In this document: one piece after another, positions 35,623 through 45,132 of the stretch
How positions within the stretch are numbered: position 1 is the first letter of the stretch
Layout: every line of letters begins with the position of its first letter
Source: Acetobacter vaccinii
GTDB lineage: Bacteria > Pseudomonadota > Alphaproteobacteria > Acetobacterales > Acetobacteraceae
Assembly: GCF_008365315.1 (NCBI RefSeq)
Contig: NZ_CP043506.1
Coordinates: 1,594,001-1,658,000, forward strand
Length of the DNA stretch: 64,000 bases
Direction of reading: 5' to 3'
The notes under the pieces: generated by a model
What the model was told of the DNA's origin: nothing
The model's database searches: none
What the model saw: the letters and a program-made list of their open reading frames with translations, nothing else
Made by a program: the position numbers and the translations under genes

Positions 35623-38367
35623 ATGACAAACCGTATCGTCTCCAACGCCTGCAGGCGGATGTCCCTGTGCGCCGCAAGCATGGCCATTCTGGGGGCGACT
35701 GCTCTCTCGCCATTGCGCGCCCACGCTCAAGGGGTGGAAGCGCCGACCTATTCCGCCTTGGTACCAGCAGCTCTGAGCAGTGCTCAGGTCGTGCGCGCCA
35801 AGCTGGCCAACGGTCTGCGGGTTGTAATTGTGCCCGATCGGCTGGCCCCTGTGGTGACGACGGAAATCAATTATCTGGTGGGCTCGGCAGAAGCCCCCAA
35901 AGGCTTTCCCGGCACGGCCCATGCGCTGGAACACATGATGTTCCGTGGCAGCAAGGGGTTGGACAAGGACCAGCTTGCTGCCATTGGCACCCGTCTGGGT
36001 GGCAGCTACAACGCGGATACGACTGAGGATGTCACGCAGTATTTCTACACAGCCCAGGCCGATGACCTCCCCGTACTGCTGAAGATCGAAGCCCTGCGGA
36101 TGAACGGGCTGACCCTGTCCGAGGCTGACTGGCAGAAAGAACGTGGCGCGATCGAGCAGGAAGTGGCGCGTGACCTGTCCAGCCCTGCCTATCGCTATCT
36201 GGAGCAGTTGCAGGCTATCCTGTTTGCAGGCACGCCGTATGAGCATGATGCCCTGGGCACCCGGCCATCTTTTGACAAGACAACAGCCGCCGACCTGCGG
36301 GCGTTTTATAAAAAATGGTACGCCCCCAACAATGCCATCCTGATCATCGCCGGGGATGTTGACCCGGTAAAGGCGCTGCAACTGGTGCAGGATACGTTTG
36401 ACAGTATTCCCGCCCGCACCCTGCCTGCACGTCAGGCCGTGGCTCCTGTGCCACCACCCGCCCGGACGCTGTCCCTGACCACGGATTACCCTGTCGGGTT
36501 TGCCACATTAGCCTTCCCCATGCCGGGCTATTCCGCTAAGGATTTTGCAGTGGCGGATATCCTGTCCGATGTGCTGTCCAGCCAGCGGGGCGCGTTGTAT
36601 GACCTGGTGCCACAGGGGAAAGCTCTGTTTGCTGGGTTTGAATATGCGCCCAAGAAGGAAGCCGGTTTTGGTCTGGCTCTGGCGGCTTTCCCCAAAGGGG
36701 GAGATTCTGCAAAGGCCATGCAGGATATACGCGGTGTGCTGGAAACGCTGCGTAAACAGGGTGTGCCTGCCGATCTGGTAGAAGCTGCCAAAAAGCGTGA
36801 AATTGCCCAGTTGCAGTTTGCAGCTAACTCGGTCAGCGGCCTGGCATCCTTGTGGTCGAATGCTCTGGCGTTCCAGAACCTGAGTTCCCCCGGTGATATG
36901 GTTGCGGCCTATCAGGCGGTTACTCCAGAACAGGTCAACCAACTGGCTGCCCGCCTGCTGGACCCCGCCCATGCTGTTTCCGCCGTGCTGACACCGGAAA
37001 CATCGGGCCAGCCTGTATCGGGCAAAGGCTTTGGCGGGGCAGAAAGCTTTGCCACAGCACCTGACAAGCCCGTGGCCCTGCCTGAATGGGCAGACAAGGC
37101 TCTGGCCCGGCTGGAGGAACCAAAACCCACCCCCATGCCCGCGACCAGCACATTACCCAATGGGCTGACACTTGTTGTATGGCCATCGCACGTCAGCCAT
37201 ACCATTCAGCTTGCCGGGCAGGTACGGCAGACCCCCTCCCTCCAGCAGCCCAAGGGGCAGGATGGGGTAAGCGATATTACCGAAGCCCTGTTCTCTTACG
37301 GCACCACCACGCATGATCGTCTGGCCTTCCAGAAAGCACTGGATGACATTCCGGCGTGGGAAAGTGCAGGGAGTGGTTTTTCCCTGCGTGTTCTGACCCC
37401 GGATTTTGAAAAAGGTGTGGCGCTACTGGCGGAGAATGAACTGCACCCGGCTTTCCCTGAAAAGGATTTTGCCGTTGTGCGGGTGCAGTCGGCTCAGGCT
37501 CAGGCGGGGGAACTGGCCTCCCCCGGGCATCTGTTCAGCCGTGCGGTCAAGGCGGCTATCCTGCCAGCCAATGACCCGGCCCTGCGTGAAGCAACGCCGC
37601 AGAGCATTATGAAAGTATCGCACGAGGATGTCCGCCATTACTACCAGCAAGCCTGGCGGCCTGACCTGACAACCATTGTCGTAACCGGCGATATTACCCC
37701 TGAGAAGGCTCGTGCGGTTATTGAAAAGGAATTTGGAGGCTGGAAAGCTGAAGGCCCGACACCCGATATTACCTTGCCAGCCGTGCCGCTCAGCCGGGCG
37801 TCCCGTGCGGTCGTGCCGGATAAAAGCAGCGTGCAGGACGAGGTTGTTCTGGCGGAAACCCTTGGCCTGACACCAGCCCAGCCCGACCACTTCTTGCTGC
37901 AACTGGGCAATGAAGTGCTGGGCGGAGGGCTGTTCTCCTCCCGCCTGTATCGTGATCTGCGGGTCAAGACCGGGTATGTCTATTCCGTAGGGAGTGCGTT
38001 TGAATGGGGTCGCACACGCGGCATGTATAGTGTCAACTTTGGCGCAGACCCCGACAAGGTGGGCAAGGCACGCAATGCGGCCCTGCATGACATTAAAGCC
38101 ATGCAGCTTGCCCCGCCTTCTGCCGAGGAACTGGCTCTGGCCAAAGCATCGCTGCTGCGGAGCATCCCGCTGCAACGCGCCAGCCTGGACAGGATTGCCT
38201 CACAATACCTCTATCTGTCCGATCTGGGGCTGCCGCTGGACAATGCAGACCGGGCTGCCCATGCTTATTATGGCGCAACCGGGGCCGAGGTGCAAAAGGC
38301 CTTCCAACACTGGATGCGGCCTGATGATCTGGCCAGCATTGTCAAAGGCCCAACACCCACCTGGTAA
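35623..38367 (+). CDS. Periplasmic M16-family zinc metalloprotease (two-domain)
   Basis: A 914-residue insulinase/pitrilysin-type peptidase. A signal peptide is clear (basic NACRR, hydrophobic MSLCAASMAILGATALS, cleavage after RAHAQ). The inverted zinc motif HALEH gives H100, E103 and H104 in the first M16 domain. The second half is a related domain without the motif (RLYRDLRVKTGYVYSVGS region), as in single-chain M16 proteins. AGGAG lies 6 bases before the ATG. It probably degrades peptides in the periplasm. A strong terminator follows. Confidence 0.92.
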   Translation: MTNRIVSNACRRMSLCAASMAILGATALSPLRAHAQGVEAPTYSALVPAALSSAQVVRAKLANGLRVVIVPDRLAPVVTTEINYLVGSAEAPKGFPGTAHALEHMMFRGSKGLDKDQLAAIGTRLGGSYNADTTEDVTQYFYTAQADDLPVLLKIEALRMNGLTLSEADWQKERGAIEQEVARDLSSPAYRYLEQLQAILFAGTPYEHDALGTRPSFDKTTAADLRAFYKKWYAPNNAILIIAGDVDPVKALQLVQDTFDSIPARTLPARQAVAPVPPPARTLSLTTDYPVGFATLAFPMPGYSAKDFAVADILSDVLSSQRGALYDLVPQGKALFAGFEYAPKKEAGFGLALAAFPKGGDSAKAMQDIRGVLETLRKQGVPADLVEAAKKREIAQLQFAANSVSGLASLWSNALAFQNLSSPGDMVAAYQAVTPEQVNQLAARLLDPAHAVSAVLTPETSGQPVSGKGFGGAESFATAPDKPVALPEWADKALARLEEPKPTPMPATSTLPNGLTLVVWPSHVSHTIQLAGQVRQTPSLQQPKGQDGVSDITEALFSYGTTTHDRLAFQKALDDIPAWESAGSGFSLRVLTPDFEKGVALLAENELHPAFPEKDFAVVRVQSAQAQAGELASPGHLFSRAVKAAILPANDPALREATPQSIMKVSHEDVRHYYQQAWRPDLTTIVVTGDITPEKARAVIEKEFGGWKAEGPTPDITLPAVPLSRASRAVVPDKSSVQDEVVLAETLGLTPAQPDHFLLQLGNEVLGGGLFSSRLYRDLRVKTGYVYSVGSAFEWGRTRGMYSVNFGADPDKVGKARNAALHDIKAMQLAPPSAEELALAKASLLRSIPLQRASLDRIASQYLYLSDLGLPLDNADRAAHAYYGATGAEVQKAFQHWMRPDDLASIVKGPTPTW

Positions 38368-38444
38368 GGGTAGGTTGTGATGTGGACAGGTGCTACCGGC
38401 TGCCTGTCCATAAAAATGCCCTGACAAAATAATAAAAGATTTTG

Positions 38445-38476
38445 AATACCGCCTTTTTCACAAGGCGGTATTTTTT
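38445..38476 (+). terminator. Rho-independent terminator (probably bidirectional)
   Basis: An 11-bp perfect stem AATACCGCCTT / AAGGCGGTATT (38445-38455, 38462-38472), 6-base loop, then TTTT. It lies between the M16 gene and the convergent FkbH-like gene. On the minus strand an AT-rich stretch also follows, so it may serve both. Confidence 0.88.
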
Positions 38477-38485
38477 GATGCAGGC

Positions 38486-40333
38486 TCAGGCAGTCTGCGT
38501 GACCTGCACATGGGCAGGGGATTCAACGGCGCTGTGTGTGTCCAGAATGTAGTAGTGGACACCGTCGCTAAACCAGTCTTCATAAAAACCACAGCGGGTG
38601 TAAACATCGCGGCAGGGCGTGTTGTCCGACAGGTCGTGGACAGAAGCCGTAACGCGTTGTGTGTCGTCAGTTGCGCGTATGTGGGCAATGGCTGTGGCTA
38701 TAATGCTTTCCTCCACATCCATGCCAAGCACCCGGCAACTCATGACATATTGGACAATGTCATGCTTGTAAAAATAGAGCACGGCAACAAGCCCATATTC
38801 CGTAAACCTGTCAGTAACCCGGACAGTGGCAATTCTGCCGCCCTCAGTCAAAAATGTGCTGAGTTCCTGAAAGCTCCAGCGTTTTCCGGATGTATTGAAC
38901 TGGTTTGTGCGGTTTGTCAGCTCCAGCGCACGGGCGACCTCAGGGTGTGCCGGGTTGTCGATATAGGTGACAGAAGCTGAACAGTTGAGTGAGGCTAAAA
39001 AATCCTCCCGGTTCATGGTGGTGCGGGTTTTTTCCCGCGCCATCTGGCCACGCACCATATCCTCTCGCTTGGCAGATTCCTGTGTCAGATGGGCCAGTCG
39101 TGTTTCCGCCGACCAGAGCAGAATGCGGCGTGTCATGTAAGGGTTGCCGCCAATGGCGCGGATGTCGGGCAGGGCGGCCACTACGCTTGCGCGCTCTACG
39201 GGGTTATCATCTACAAAAACAACATTCTTGGGCCGCAGGCTGAATTCTGCACAGATGGCACTAATGTTTTCCGCCTTGGGCCGCCAGTTGATCTTGATGG
39301 ATGCAAAATCATCCAGACTGATGAAGGCAGGGTTCACAACATCCTGCCAGTGTTCGCGCACATAGGCTTCATCATTCTTGGAGCATACAGCCACCAGTAT
39401 GCCGCGTGCGCGCAGGGCGTGAATGGCCTCCCACACGCCCAGAGGCCAGCCATCGGTACGGGGCCAGGGTTGGCTGTCGGGGCGATAATGCTCAGCAATC
39501 TGCCCTCGCCACAGGGTATTATCCAGGTCGAAGACAACGGCCTTGACCTGATCAATCTGGCGCACAGTACGAAAAGCCGACACAATCTGGCGGAAAATTG
39601 AGGCTATAAACTCATCTCGCTTCAGGGGCAGGATGCCGTCCAGCGGGGGGATGGGTTCATTGCGGGCTACGCGGCCAAAGTCGTCCCAGTCCTGATAGGC
39701 CACAGCGTTGTGACTGTGGAAGTAGATCATGTCATCCAGCACGTAACGCTTGCCAATGCTGGAGGCAACACTGTCTGTATCCAGCACATAGGCGTTGCTG
39801 TATTCGTTGATCTTGTTGGTCAGGTGCTGGTTCAGGTGGCGGACTATGGCGGCCAGATCACCCGCTTCGCCTTGCCCGGCAAGGCTTGGGGCGGTGCTTT
39901 GCTGCGGGGCAATAAAATTGGCGACAAAAGTTAGCAATCCGTTGCTGCGGTTATAACGCAGCGCGCTTTCCAGCATCATATCCAGAGTGCTCAGTGCGTC
40001 ATGCAGGATGGCCTGCGCCTGTGCCGGGTCATTCAGGTTATGCCCAGCCACAACCCGGTCACTCAGGACTGTGCGCAGGGGGATCTGCACGTATTGAAAG
40101 TCATACTCCGCCACAGGGGCAGGGGGGCTTTCGGGTAGAACACTGACAAAATTATAGGCGAGATAATCAAACCGGATATCGGGGTAACGCAGGCCAAACT
40201 GTTCCATATACAGCGCCGTCAGACATGATCCCACGAGCAGAACACGGTGGATGGGGGCGGGTGTGCGCTCCAGATCAGGCGGGAACAGGAACTGGTCGGA
40301 GGAAAGCGGAGACTGATCAGTGTGGGAGTGCAT
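38486..40333 (-). CDS. FkbH-like HAD-superfamily protein (SGNH-like / HAD-IIIC / acetyltransferase-like)
   Basis: 615 residues. The N-terminal 200 include HRVLLVGSCLTALYMEQFG, a hydrolase-like GSC motif region. The middle holds a HAD phosphatase domain of subfamily IIIC: VVFDLDNTLWRGQ (nucleophile Asp), VCSKNDEAYV and VVFVDDNPVERASV. The C-terminal third looks like a GNAT-type acyltransferase (VTDRFTEYGLVAVLYFY, VLGMDVEESIIA). FkbH-family proteins load glyceryl or similar groups onto carriers or glycans. Beside two glycosyltransferases here, modification of a surface glycan is the likely setting. GGAAG lies 9 bases before the ATG. Confidence 0.87.
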   Translation of the reverse strand: MHSHTDQSPLSSDQFLFPPDLERTPAPIHRVLLVGSCLTALYMEQFGLRYPDIRFDYLAYNFVSVLPESPPAPVAEYDFQYVQIPLRTVLSDRVVAGHNLNDPAQAQAILHDALSTLDMMLESALRYNRSNGLLTFVANFIAPQQSTAPSLAGQGEAGDLAAIVRHLNQHLTNKINEYSNAYVLDTDSVASSIGKRYVLDDMIYFHSHNAVAYQDWDDFGRVARNEPIPPLDGILPLKRDEFIASIFRQIVSAFRTVRQIDQVKAVVFDLDNTLWRGQIAEHYRPDSQPWPRTDGWPLGVWEAIHALRARGILVAVCSKNDEAYVREHWQDVVNPAFISLDDFASIKINWRPKAENISAICAEFSLRPKNVVFVDDNPVERASVVAALPDIRAIGGNPYMTRRILLWSAETRLAHLTQESAKREDMVRGQMAREKTRTTMNREDFLASLNCSASVTYIDNPAHPEVARALELTNRTNQFNTSGKRWSFQELSTFLTEGGRIATVRVTDRFTEYGLVAVLYFYKHDIVQYVMSCRVLGMDVEESIIATAIAHIRATDDTQRVTASVHDLSDNTPCRDVYTRCGFYEDWFSDGVHYYILDTHSAVESPAHVQVTQTA

Positions 40334-40562
40334 CGGGCGACTTCCGGAAAACGTGGTGATCCATATCCTGTCCCCCGTGTGGTGCAGCGGGCACCAGTCA
40401 TCGGGGTGTGCTGCATGGTATTGTTTTAGATAAATTTAAATATTTCAGGCCTATGCTTGACCATGCTTAAGGTGTTGCCGTGGACAGGTGCAGTGCATGG
40501 GCTGAGCATAAGCCGGTAGAGATTAATTTTTTCTTTCTTATGTACCGCTAGTGGAAGACGCA

Positions 40563-42113
40563 ATGGTTACGTTGACGGCATGGAACAAGAAAGACATCAA
40601 AACAATAGGGGAGTCTGGGGGATTTAACCCAGATTTCTATTTTCAGGAAAATCCGGATATCCAGCATTCTGGCCTGGACCCCATCGTGCATTATGTTTTG
40701 TACGGAGCCGCAGAAAGCCGTAACCCGAACGAGAATTTCAACACCGATATTTACTGCCGCCTTTACAGGAACGCGATCGGGCAGGATGAAAACCCTTTTG
40801 CCCATTATATTCGCAATAATAATTCCTTGTTTTTTTTTGAAAAAGGACTTTTACAGGAGTATTCCTACGAATCCATCACCAAGGCATTCCGCAGATTTAA
40901 AAAATATCCTTTTTTTGATGAAGAGGATTACAAGCGGATGAACAGTGACATTGTGTCCGCGCATATTCCGGTCCTGCGCCATGCGCTGTTGTATGGCATC
41001 GGGGAAGGGCGGGAGGTTTTTTCCAAGCGTGCCATTGTCCGGTTTCTGGGCGAACAGTGCCAGAAGGTTTTTCCCGAACAGGAAAACGACAATACCGAAA
41101 GCCATGCCAGCCCAAGCAGTGTGGGGGTTTTTTATCACTCCTGCGGCAATTCGTTTATTGCCGAACTTGCCGCCTGCCTGACCCAGTATCTCCGTGACAG
41201 TGGGCTGAATGCTCAGGTCATGACAGAGAAAACCCCCGCAGAGGATGCCCCTGATCTGTGCATTTTCTGCGCGCCGCATGAGTTCTTTTTTCTGGATGGT
41301 AATGCCACATGGAAGCGTGATGAGATCATCCGTCAATCCATCATGTTCAATACCGAGCAACCGCAAACTGTGTGGTTTACGCGGGGTGTCTTGTATATTC
41401 TGATGTCAGCCGGGGTCATGGACCTGTGTTATCAGAACCTTGAGGGATTTTCTCAGGTTGGTTTGCCGGTTTTTCATTTTGATCCACCTGTCTCCATGAC
41501 TGGTAGCCAGTTGAAGGAGGAGGACAGGAAACATCCGTTGTTCCGCGTCCTGCCCCGTGCTGCGCGGGAGGGGTCAACCCCTTTCCGGCCGTTTGCGGAG
41601 CGGTCTATTGATGTTAGTTTCTTTGGCAACGCCTCACGCAAGCGCGAACGTTTTTTTGCCAAGTCTGCCGCGTTCTTTTCGGCCTATCAGTGCTTTTTCT
41701 ATTATCGTAAGGCGGAAGGGCCGATCCCCGGTCATGGGCGTTACGATATTCTGTCACGCATGCCCCGATATGTAGCCGAGAACTCAAAAATAACCCTGAA
41801 TATCCATAGGGATGACTCCTGTTTTTTCGAGTGGCACCGCATTGTCCTGCACGGTCTGGTATCAGGCACAATCGTGGTTACGGAGGAGTGTTTCCCCCAT
41901 CCCCTGTATCGGGAAGGTGAGCATTTTCTGGCAGAGGTACCACGCCATATTCCTAATCTCGTGGAGTGGCTTGTCCATTCACCAGATGGTCAGGAAAAAG
42001 CAGAGCAGATACAGGCGAACATCTTTACCCTTTTGCAGGACCAGCAGCATGTTGGTGCCAGCAGGAACAGTCTGCGGCAGTATGTGTCCATGGTCTGGAG
42101 TGCCCGGCAATGA
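40563..42113 (+). CDS. Glycosyltransferase (CgeB/GT1-like) with N-terminal repeats
   Basis: 516 residues. The first 160 contain three or so modules of the FxxxxYxxxxxDI type (FNPDFYFQENPDI, FNTDIYCRLYRNA, FDEEDYKRMNSDI), the same kind as in the large glycosyltransferase at 28531-31512. The remainder has VSFFGNASRKRERFFAK and EWHRIVLHGLVSGTIVVTE, the C-terminal glycosyltransferase pattern in which a damaged or conspicuous site is re-targeted by family-1-like enzymes. The ATG at 40563 follows GGAAG at 6 bases; a GTG at 40551 is less likely. The gene is clearly more AT-rich than its neighbours (e.g. a T9 run near 40830), suggesting transfer. Confidence 0.72.
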   Translation: MVTLTAWNKKDIKTIGESGGFNPDFYFQENPDIQHSGLDPIVHYVLYGAAESRNPNENFNTDIYCRLYRNAIGQDENPFAHYIRNNNSLFFFEKGLLQEYSYESITKAFRRFKKYPFFDEEDYKRMNSDIVSAHIPVLRHALLYGIGEGREVFSKRAIVRFLGEQCQKVFPEQENDNTESHASPSSVGVFYHSCGNSFIAELAACLTQYLRDSGLNAQVMTEKTPAEDAPDLCIFCAPHEFFFLDGNATWKRDEIIRQSIMFNTEQPQTVWFTRGVLYILMSAGVMDLCYQNLEGFSQVGLPVFHFDPPVSMTGSQLKEEDRKHPLFRVLPRAAREGSTPFRPFAERSIDVSFFGNASRKRERFFAKSAAFFSAYQCFFYYRKAEGPIPGHGRYDILSRMPRYVAENSKITLNIHRDDSCFFEWHRIVLHGLVSGTIVVTEECFPHPLYREGEHFLAEVPRHIPNLVEWLVHSPDGQEKAEQIQANIFTLLQDQQHVGASRNSLRQYVSMVWSARQ

Positions 42114-42907
42114 GTGTTGTCAAGCAGTGGGACCCCGTGCCGGAAACGGTTTTTTCCTACAGGAAACGTACACGTAAGCCTGCCAACCTGATCAGCATAT
42201 GCCTGACACATTTTAATTACGTAGATGTGGTTGAAGAATGTCTGGAGAGCATTGCCGCCCAGACACACCATGATCTGGAAATTGTTCTGGTCGATGATTG
42301 CTCTGTGCAGGAGCAGGCCTTGTCAGTCATGACCGCCTGGATGGAAAAAAACAGGACACGATTTTACAGCCTGCGTTGCCTGTCCAACAGCCGTAATCAG
42401 GGGCCGTCATTTAGCCGCAACATGGCGTTCCATCATGCTTTATCCGAGCATGTTTTTATTATGGATGCTGACAATATTCTGTATCCAACGGCTCTGGAAA
42501 AACTCTATGCAGCCCTCAAAGGCGGGAAATTTCCTGCTATATATTCACAGTTGGAAGAGTTTGAGGGGCGTGCAGGCATCGGTCATGCAGATTTGTGGGA
42601 CCCTGTGCGGATGCGTAAAAACAATTATGTGGATGTCATGGCGCTTGTCCGCAAAAGTGTTTGGGAACAGGTGGGTGGGTTCAGCCATATTGAAAACGGA
42701 TGGGAAGATTACGATTTCTGGCTGAAATTTATAGACCATGGGTTTGAACCCGGTTTTCTGCCTGAAATTCTCTGCCGTTATCGCGTGCATGCAGCATCGC
42801 GCACGGCCACCGATGCGCTGGCCGCCCATTATGATTTGGAACTGGTAATGGAATTCCGCCATCCACCAGCCCTTATCGGGCAGGATGTGCCAACATCTGC
42901 TCTCTAA
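42110..42907 (+). CDS. Family 2 glycosyltransferase
   Basis: 265 residues, starting in ATGA overlap with the previous gene, so translation is coupled. The GT-A fold is clear: ISICLTHFNYVDVVEECLES, IVLVDDCSVQEQ, NQGPSFSRNMAFHHA, FIMDADNILYP (the DxD-like metal site) and ENGWEDYDFWLKFID near the acceptor site. It probably adds a sugar in the same surface-glycan pathway as the upstream gene. It shares that gene's lower GC content. Confidence 0.88.
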   Translation: MSVVKQWDPVPETVFSYRKRTRKPANLISICLTHFNYVDVVEECLESIAAQTHHDLEIVLVDDCSVQEQALSVMTAWMEKNRTRFYSLRCLSNSRNQGPSFSRNMAFHHALSEHVFIMDADNILYPTALEKLYAALKGGKFPAIYSQLEEFEGRAGIGHADLWDPVRMRKNNYVDVMALVRKSVWEQVGGFSHIENGWEDYDFWLKFIDHGFEPGFLPEILCRYRVHAASRTATDALAAHYDLELVMEFRHPPALIGQDVPTSAL

Positions 42908-42948
42908 GAACGGCTTTAAGCCGCACCTTCTACGGTAGGGCTGCGGGA

Positions 42949-43620
42949 TTATTGCTCGTTCTGGACGCTATAAAGAGTTGTAAAGTTATCCCGACAAAGG
43001 CCGATATCCGGGCGTAGGGGTGTCGTGGCGTCCAGTGTGACCAGTTCCAGATGGCAGTGGGATATGGGCATGGGAAAGTCGGGAACAGGCAGGGTTTTGA
43101 GTATGGCCTGCACCTGCGCTAGAGGATGTGCCTGTAAATAGCTGCCAAGGGTAATGTGCGGCATAAAGCTGTCACGTGGCACTTCCCCAGAGATGTGCGC
43201 TAGAGTGCTGCGGATTTGGTCAGTTGTCGCACTCTGGTCTTCAAGAGTTATAAAAATACCGTAGGCATTAGCCTCCAGCCCGGTCATGACAAGGCGTGGC
43301 TGTGTGTGGGGGAGTGCCTTTGCTGCGTCAATCTGGCGGCCGATGGTGTCGGGCGTTATGTCGTCGTTATAGCGGATGCTGGTGGACAGAAAGCCACTGG
43401 CGAACAGAGTGACATGAAAATGATGGATAGGGGCGGTGCCCAGGGCCGTGCTGATGGCCGCAGCCAGATGTGTCAGCTTTTGTCTTATAGCCTCATCATC
43501 AAGCCGGTACATCCACACACAGTAGCGGGTGCGGCCTTTGTGCCAGTCTTTAAAGTTCCCCATGTCCGCCAGAATGGTGTGGTGGGGCGTGCTTGTATAA
43601 GTATCCTTGTTATTTTGCAT
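42949..43620 (-). CDS. 2H phosphoesterase superfamily protein (2'-5' RNA ligase-like)
   Basis: 223 residues with two HxT/S-type motifs: HFHVTLFASGF and FMPHITLGSY, each in the expected half of the fold. The family hydrolyses or ligates 2',5'- or cyclic phosphodiesters; the substrate here is unknown. The chosen ATG at 43620 overlaps the end of the scfR-type gene by 11 bases, which implies co-transcription. An alternative start (MGNFKDW at 43563) has a weak ribosome site. Its link to propionate metabolism is unexplained. Confidence 0.75.
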   Translation of the reverse strand: MQNNKDTYTSTPHHTILADMGNFKDWHKGRTRYCVWMYRLDDEAIRQKLTHLAAAISTALGTAPIHHFHVTLFASGFLSTSIRYNDDITPDTIGRQIDAAKALPHTQPRLVMTGLEANAYGIFITLEDQSATTDQIRSTLAHISGEVPRDSFMPHITLGSYLQAHPLAQVQAILKTLPVPDFPMPISHCHLELVTLDATTPLRPDIGLCRDNFTTLYSVQNEQ

Positions 43621-45034
43621 GTTTTTCAGGGAGCGCACGGTAGGGTACAACCCCACGTGCATCATTGCCTGTATCCAAAGCACGGCCGGAAACGGGGAGG
43701 GAGCGGTGGCTACAGTTATCCCGCTCGCAGGCGCGGCAGCCTGGCCCAATGGGCACGACGAGATGATGATCTTCCAGATTCAGCCCTGCTGCGTAAACAG
43801 TCCGGCGACCATCGGCAATGCGGCACCCCAGCACAATGGCAATCTGTCGTGGCCTGTCAGCATAAGTCAGGCCGTCACGGCTGACTGTGCGCGCAATGTT
43901 AAGGTAAATGGCATCATCCATGGTCTGGGAAAGCTGGACCTGAATTTGCCCCGGTGTAGCAAAGGCCCGAAAGACATTCCACAAGGGACAAGGGCCGCCA
44001 AACCGCGCTTGTGAAAACCTGTTGGCAGAAAAACTTTTAAGAATATTTCCAGCAATATCCAGTTTGAGAAAATAAAATGGGATGCCCTCAGACCCAGGGC
44101 GCTGCATGGTGCTGAGCCGGTGGCTGACCTGCTCAAAGCTGACACCAAAATGTCTACGCAGGCAGTCAATGTCGTAGCGTGTCTGTTCTGCTGTTTTTAA
44201 AAAACGAGTGTAAGGCAGAAGGAGTGCACCTGCAAAGTAATTGCCTAAATAGACGCGGGCCAGCGCAATGGCGTTATTTTCCTTTGGTCCTTCCCGGCGT
44301 AGGATACTGGCCATAAGCTGCCCATGTTCAAGCTGCCCTATAATTTGTGCCAGATAGAACAGGGTGCTCTCAGGCGGCTGGTTGTGTGAGAGCAGAATAC
44401 GGCGTGTCCGGTAGTCCACGCGCCAGACAAGGCCGCGGGCCTCCATATCCGGGTCAAAGGCAATGGCCAGGCCATGTTGGTCTTGCAGGTGGGTGGCAAG
44501 GGCTGGGGCCAGTGCCCCGTCCTGCGGGTTCAGGGTTTCGTAAAACTGCTCGGCGGCACAGTCCAGAGTATGGAAGTAGTTGTCATGCTCCTGCACCCAG
44601 TTGCCAACAGTTTCGTAGGGTTCAAGCTGTGGGGCTGGGTTTTTCTCACTCTCCATACGCTCACGGTCAAAGGCATAGGCGCTGTAGAGGGTCAGAAAGG
44701 CTTCGCAGAGTTCTGGACTGCTTCTTGCAAAATCAGCCATTTTTGAAAGGGAGAGCGGACTGTCCTTGAAAATGGGGTCTGCCATCGTCTCGCGCATGGC
44801 CTGCACGGCTCTGGCCTCACGCGTGTCATTGAACCAGGCGGGGCTGAGGGAAAAGCGCTCGCACAGTGTTTGCAACAGGTGGTGGGGCATGGGCCGGTGG
44901 TCACGCTCGATCTGGTTCAGGTAGCTGAGCGAGATCTCAAGCATGTCTGCCAGTGCAGCCTGTGTCAGGCTCTCGCGCTGGCGGAGCTGGCGTAGTCTGG
45001 GTCCGGCAAAAAGTTTGGTCTTTGTTCTGGCCAT
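43610..45034 (-). CDS. XRE-family short-chain fatty acyl-CoA regulator (ScfR/PrpR/RamB-type)
   Basis: 474 residues. Helix-turn-helix at about 10-65 (LRQLRQRESLTQAALADMLE, SLSYLNQIERDHR), then an IrrE/M78-like segment (about 200-290), and a C-terminal DUF2083 acyl-CoA-sensing domain. Near the end GPGCRACERDNCSHRSLP supplies the cysteines that hold an iron-sulfur cluster in PrpR-type proteins. It is divergent from prpDCBE. A TTTGCAAA site is 11 bases upstream of its start. It most likely activates the methylcitrate genes in response to propionyl-CoA and may control its own expression. Confidence 0.9.
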   Translation of the reverse strand: MARTKTKLFAGPRLRQLRQRESLTQAALADMLEISLSYLNQIERDHRPMPHHLLQTLCERFSLSPAWFNDTREARAVQAMRETMADPIFKDSPLSLSKMADFARSSPELCEAFLTLYSAYAFDRERMESEKNPAPQLEPYETVGNWVQEHDNYFHTLDCAAEQFYETLNPQDGALAPALATHLQDQHGLAIAFDPDMEARGLVWRVDYRTRRILLSHNQPPESTLFYLAQIIGQLEHGQLMASILRREGPKENNAIALARVYLGNYFAGALLLPYTRFLKTAEQTRYDIDCLRRHFGVSFEQVSHRLSTMQRPGSEGIPFYFLKLDIAGNILKSFSANRFSQARFGGPCPLWNVFRAFATPGQIQVQLSQTMDDAIYLNIARTVSRDGLTYADRPRQIAIVLGCRIADGRRTVYAAGLNLEDHHLVVPIGPGCRACERDNCSHRSLPVSGRALDTGNDARGVVPYRALPEKHAK

Positions 45035-45044
45035 GGGTCACGAC

Positions 45045-45062
45045 TTCGCAAACTTTGCAAAC
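45045..45062. promoter_or_regulatory. Tandem TTTGCAAA-type operator for the ScfR/PrpR regulator
   Basis: TTCGCAAACTTTGCAAAC consists of two 9-base units, the second containing the palindrome TTTGCAAA (45054-45061). The 13 bases at 45049-45061 fit the RamB consensus, as I recall it, at all positions. The site is in the scfR/prpD gap, adjacent to the scfR start and about 100 bases from prpD. Confidence 0.65.
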
Positions 45063-45112
45063 AGGGAAAACCCCTTCGCCTCTTTCTACTCTTATCGCAC
45101 TCCTGTTTCCTA

Positions 45113-45132
45113 CGACAGTCTGCGACAGTCTG
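45113..45132 (+). repeat. Tandem 10-bp direct repeat upstream of prpD
   Basis: CGACAGTCTG occurs twice without a gap (45113-45122, 45123-45132), 33 bases before the prpD start. The exact 10-base period would put both copies on the same face of the helix. Confidence 0.6.
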
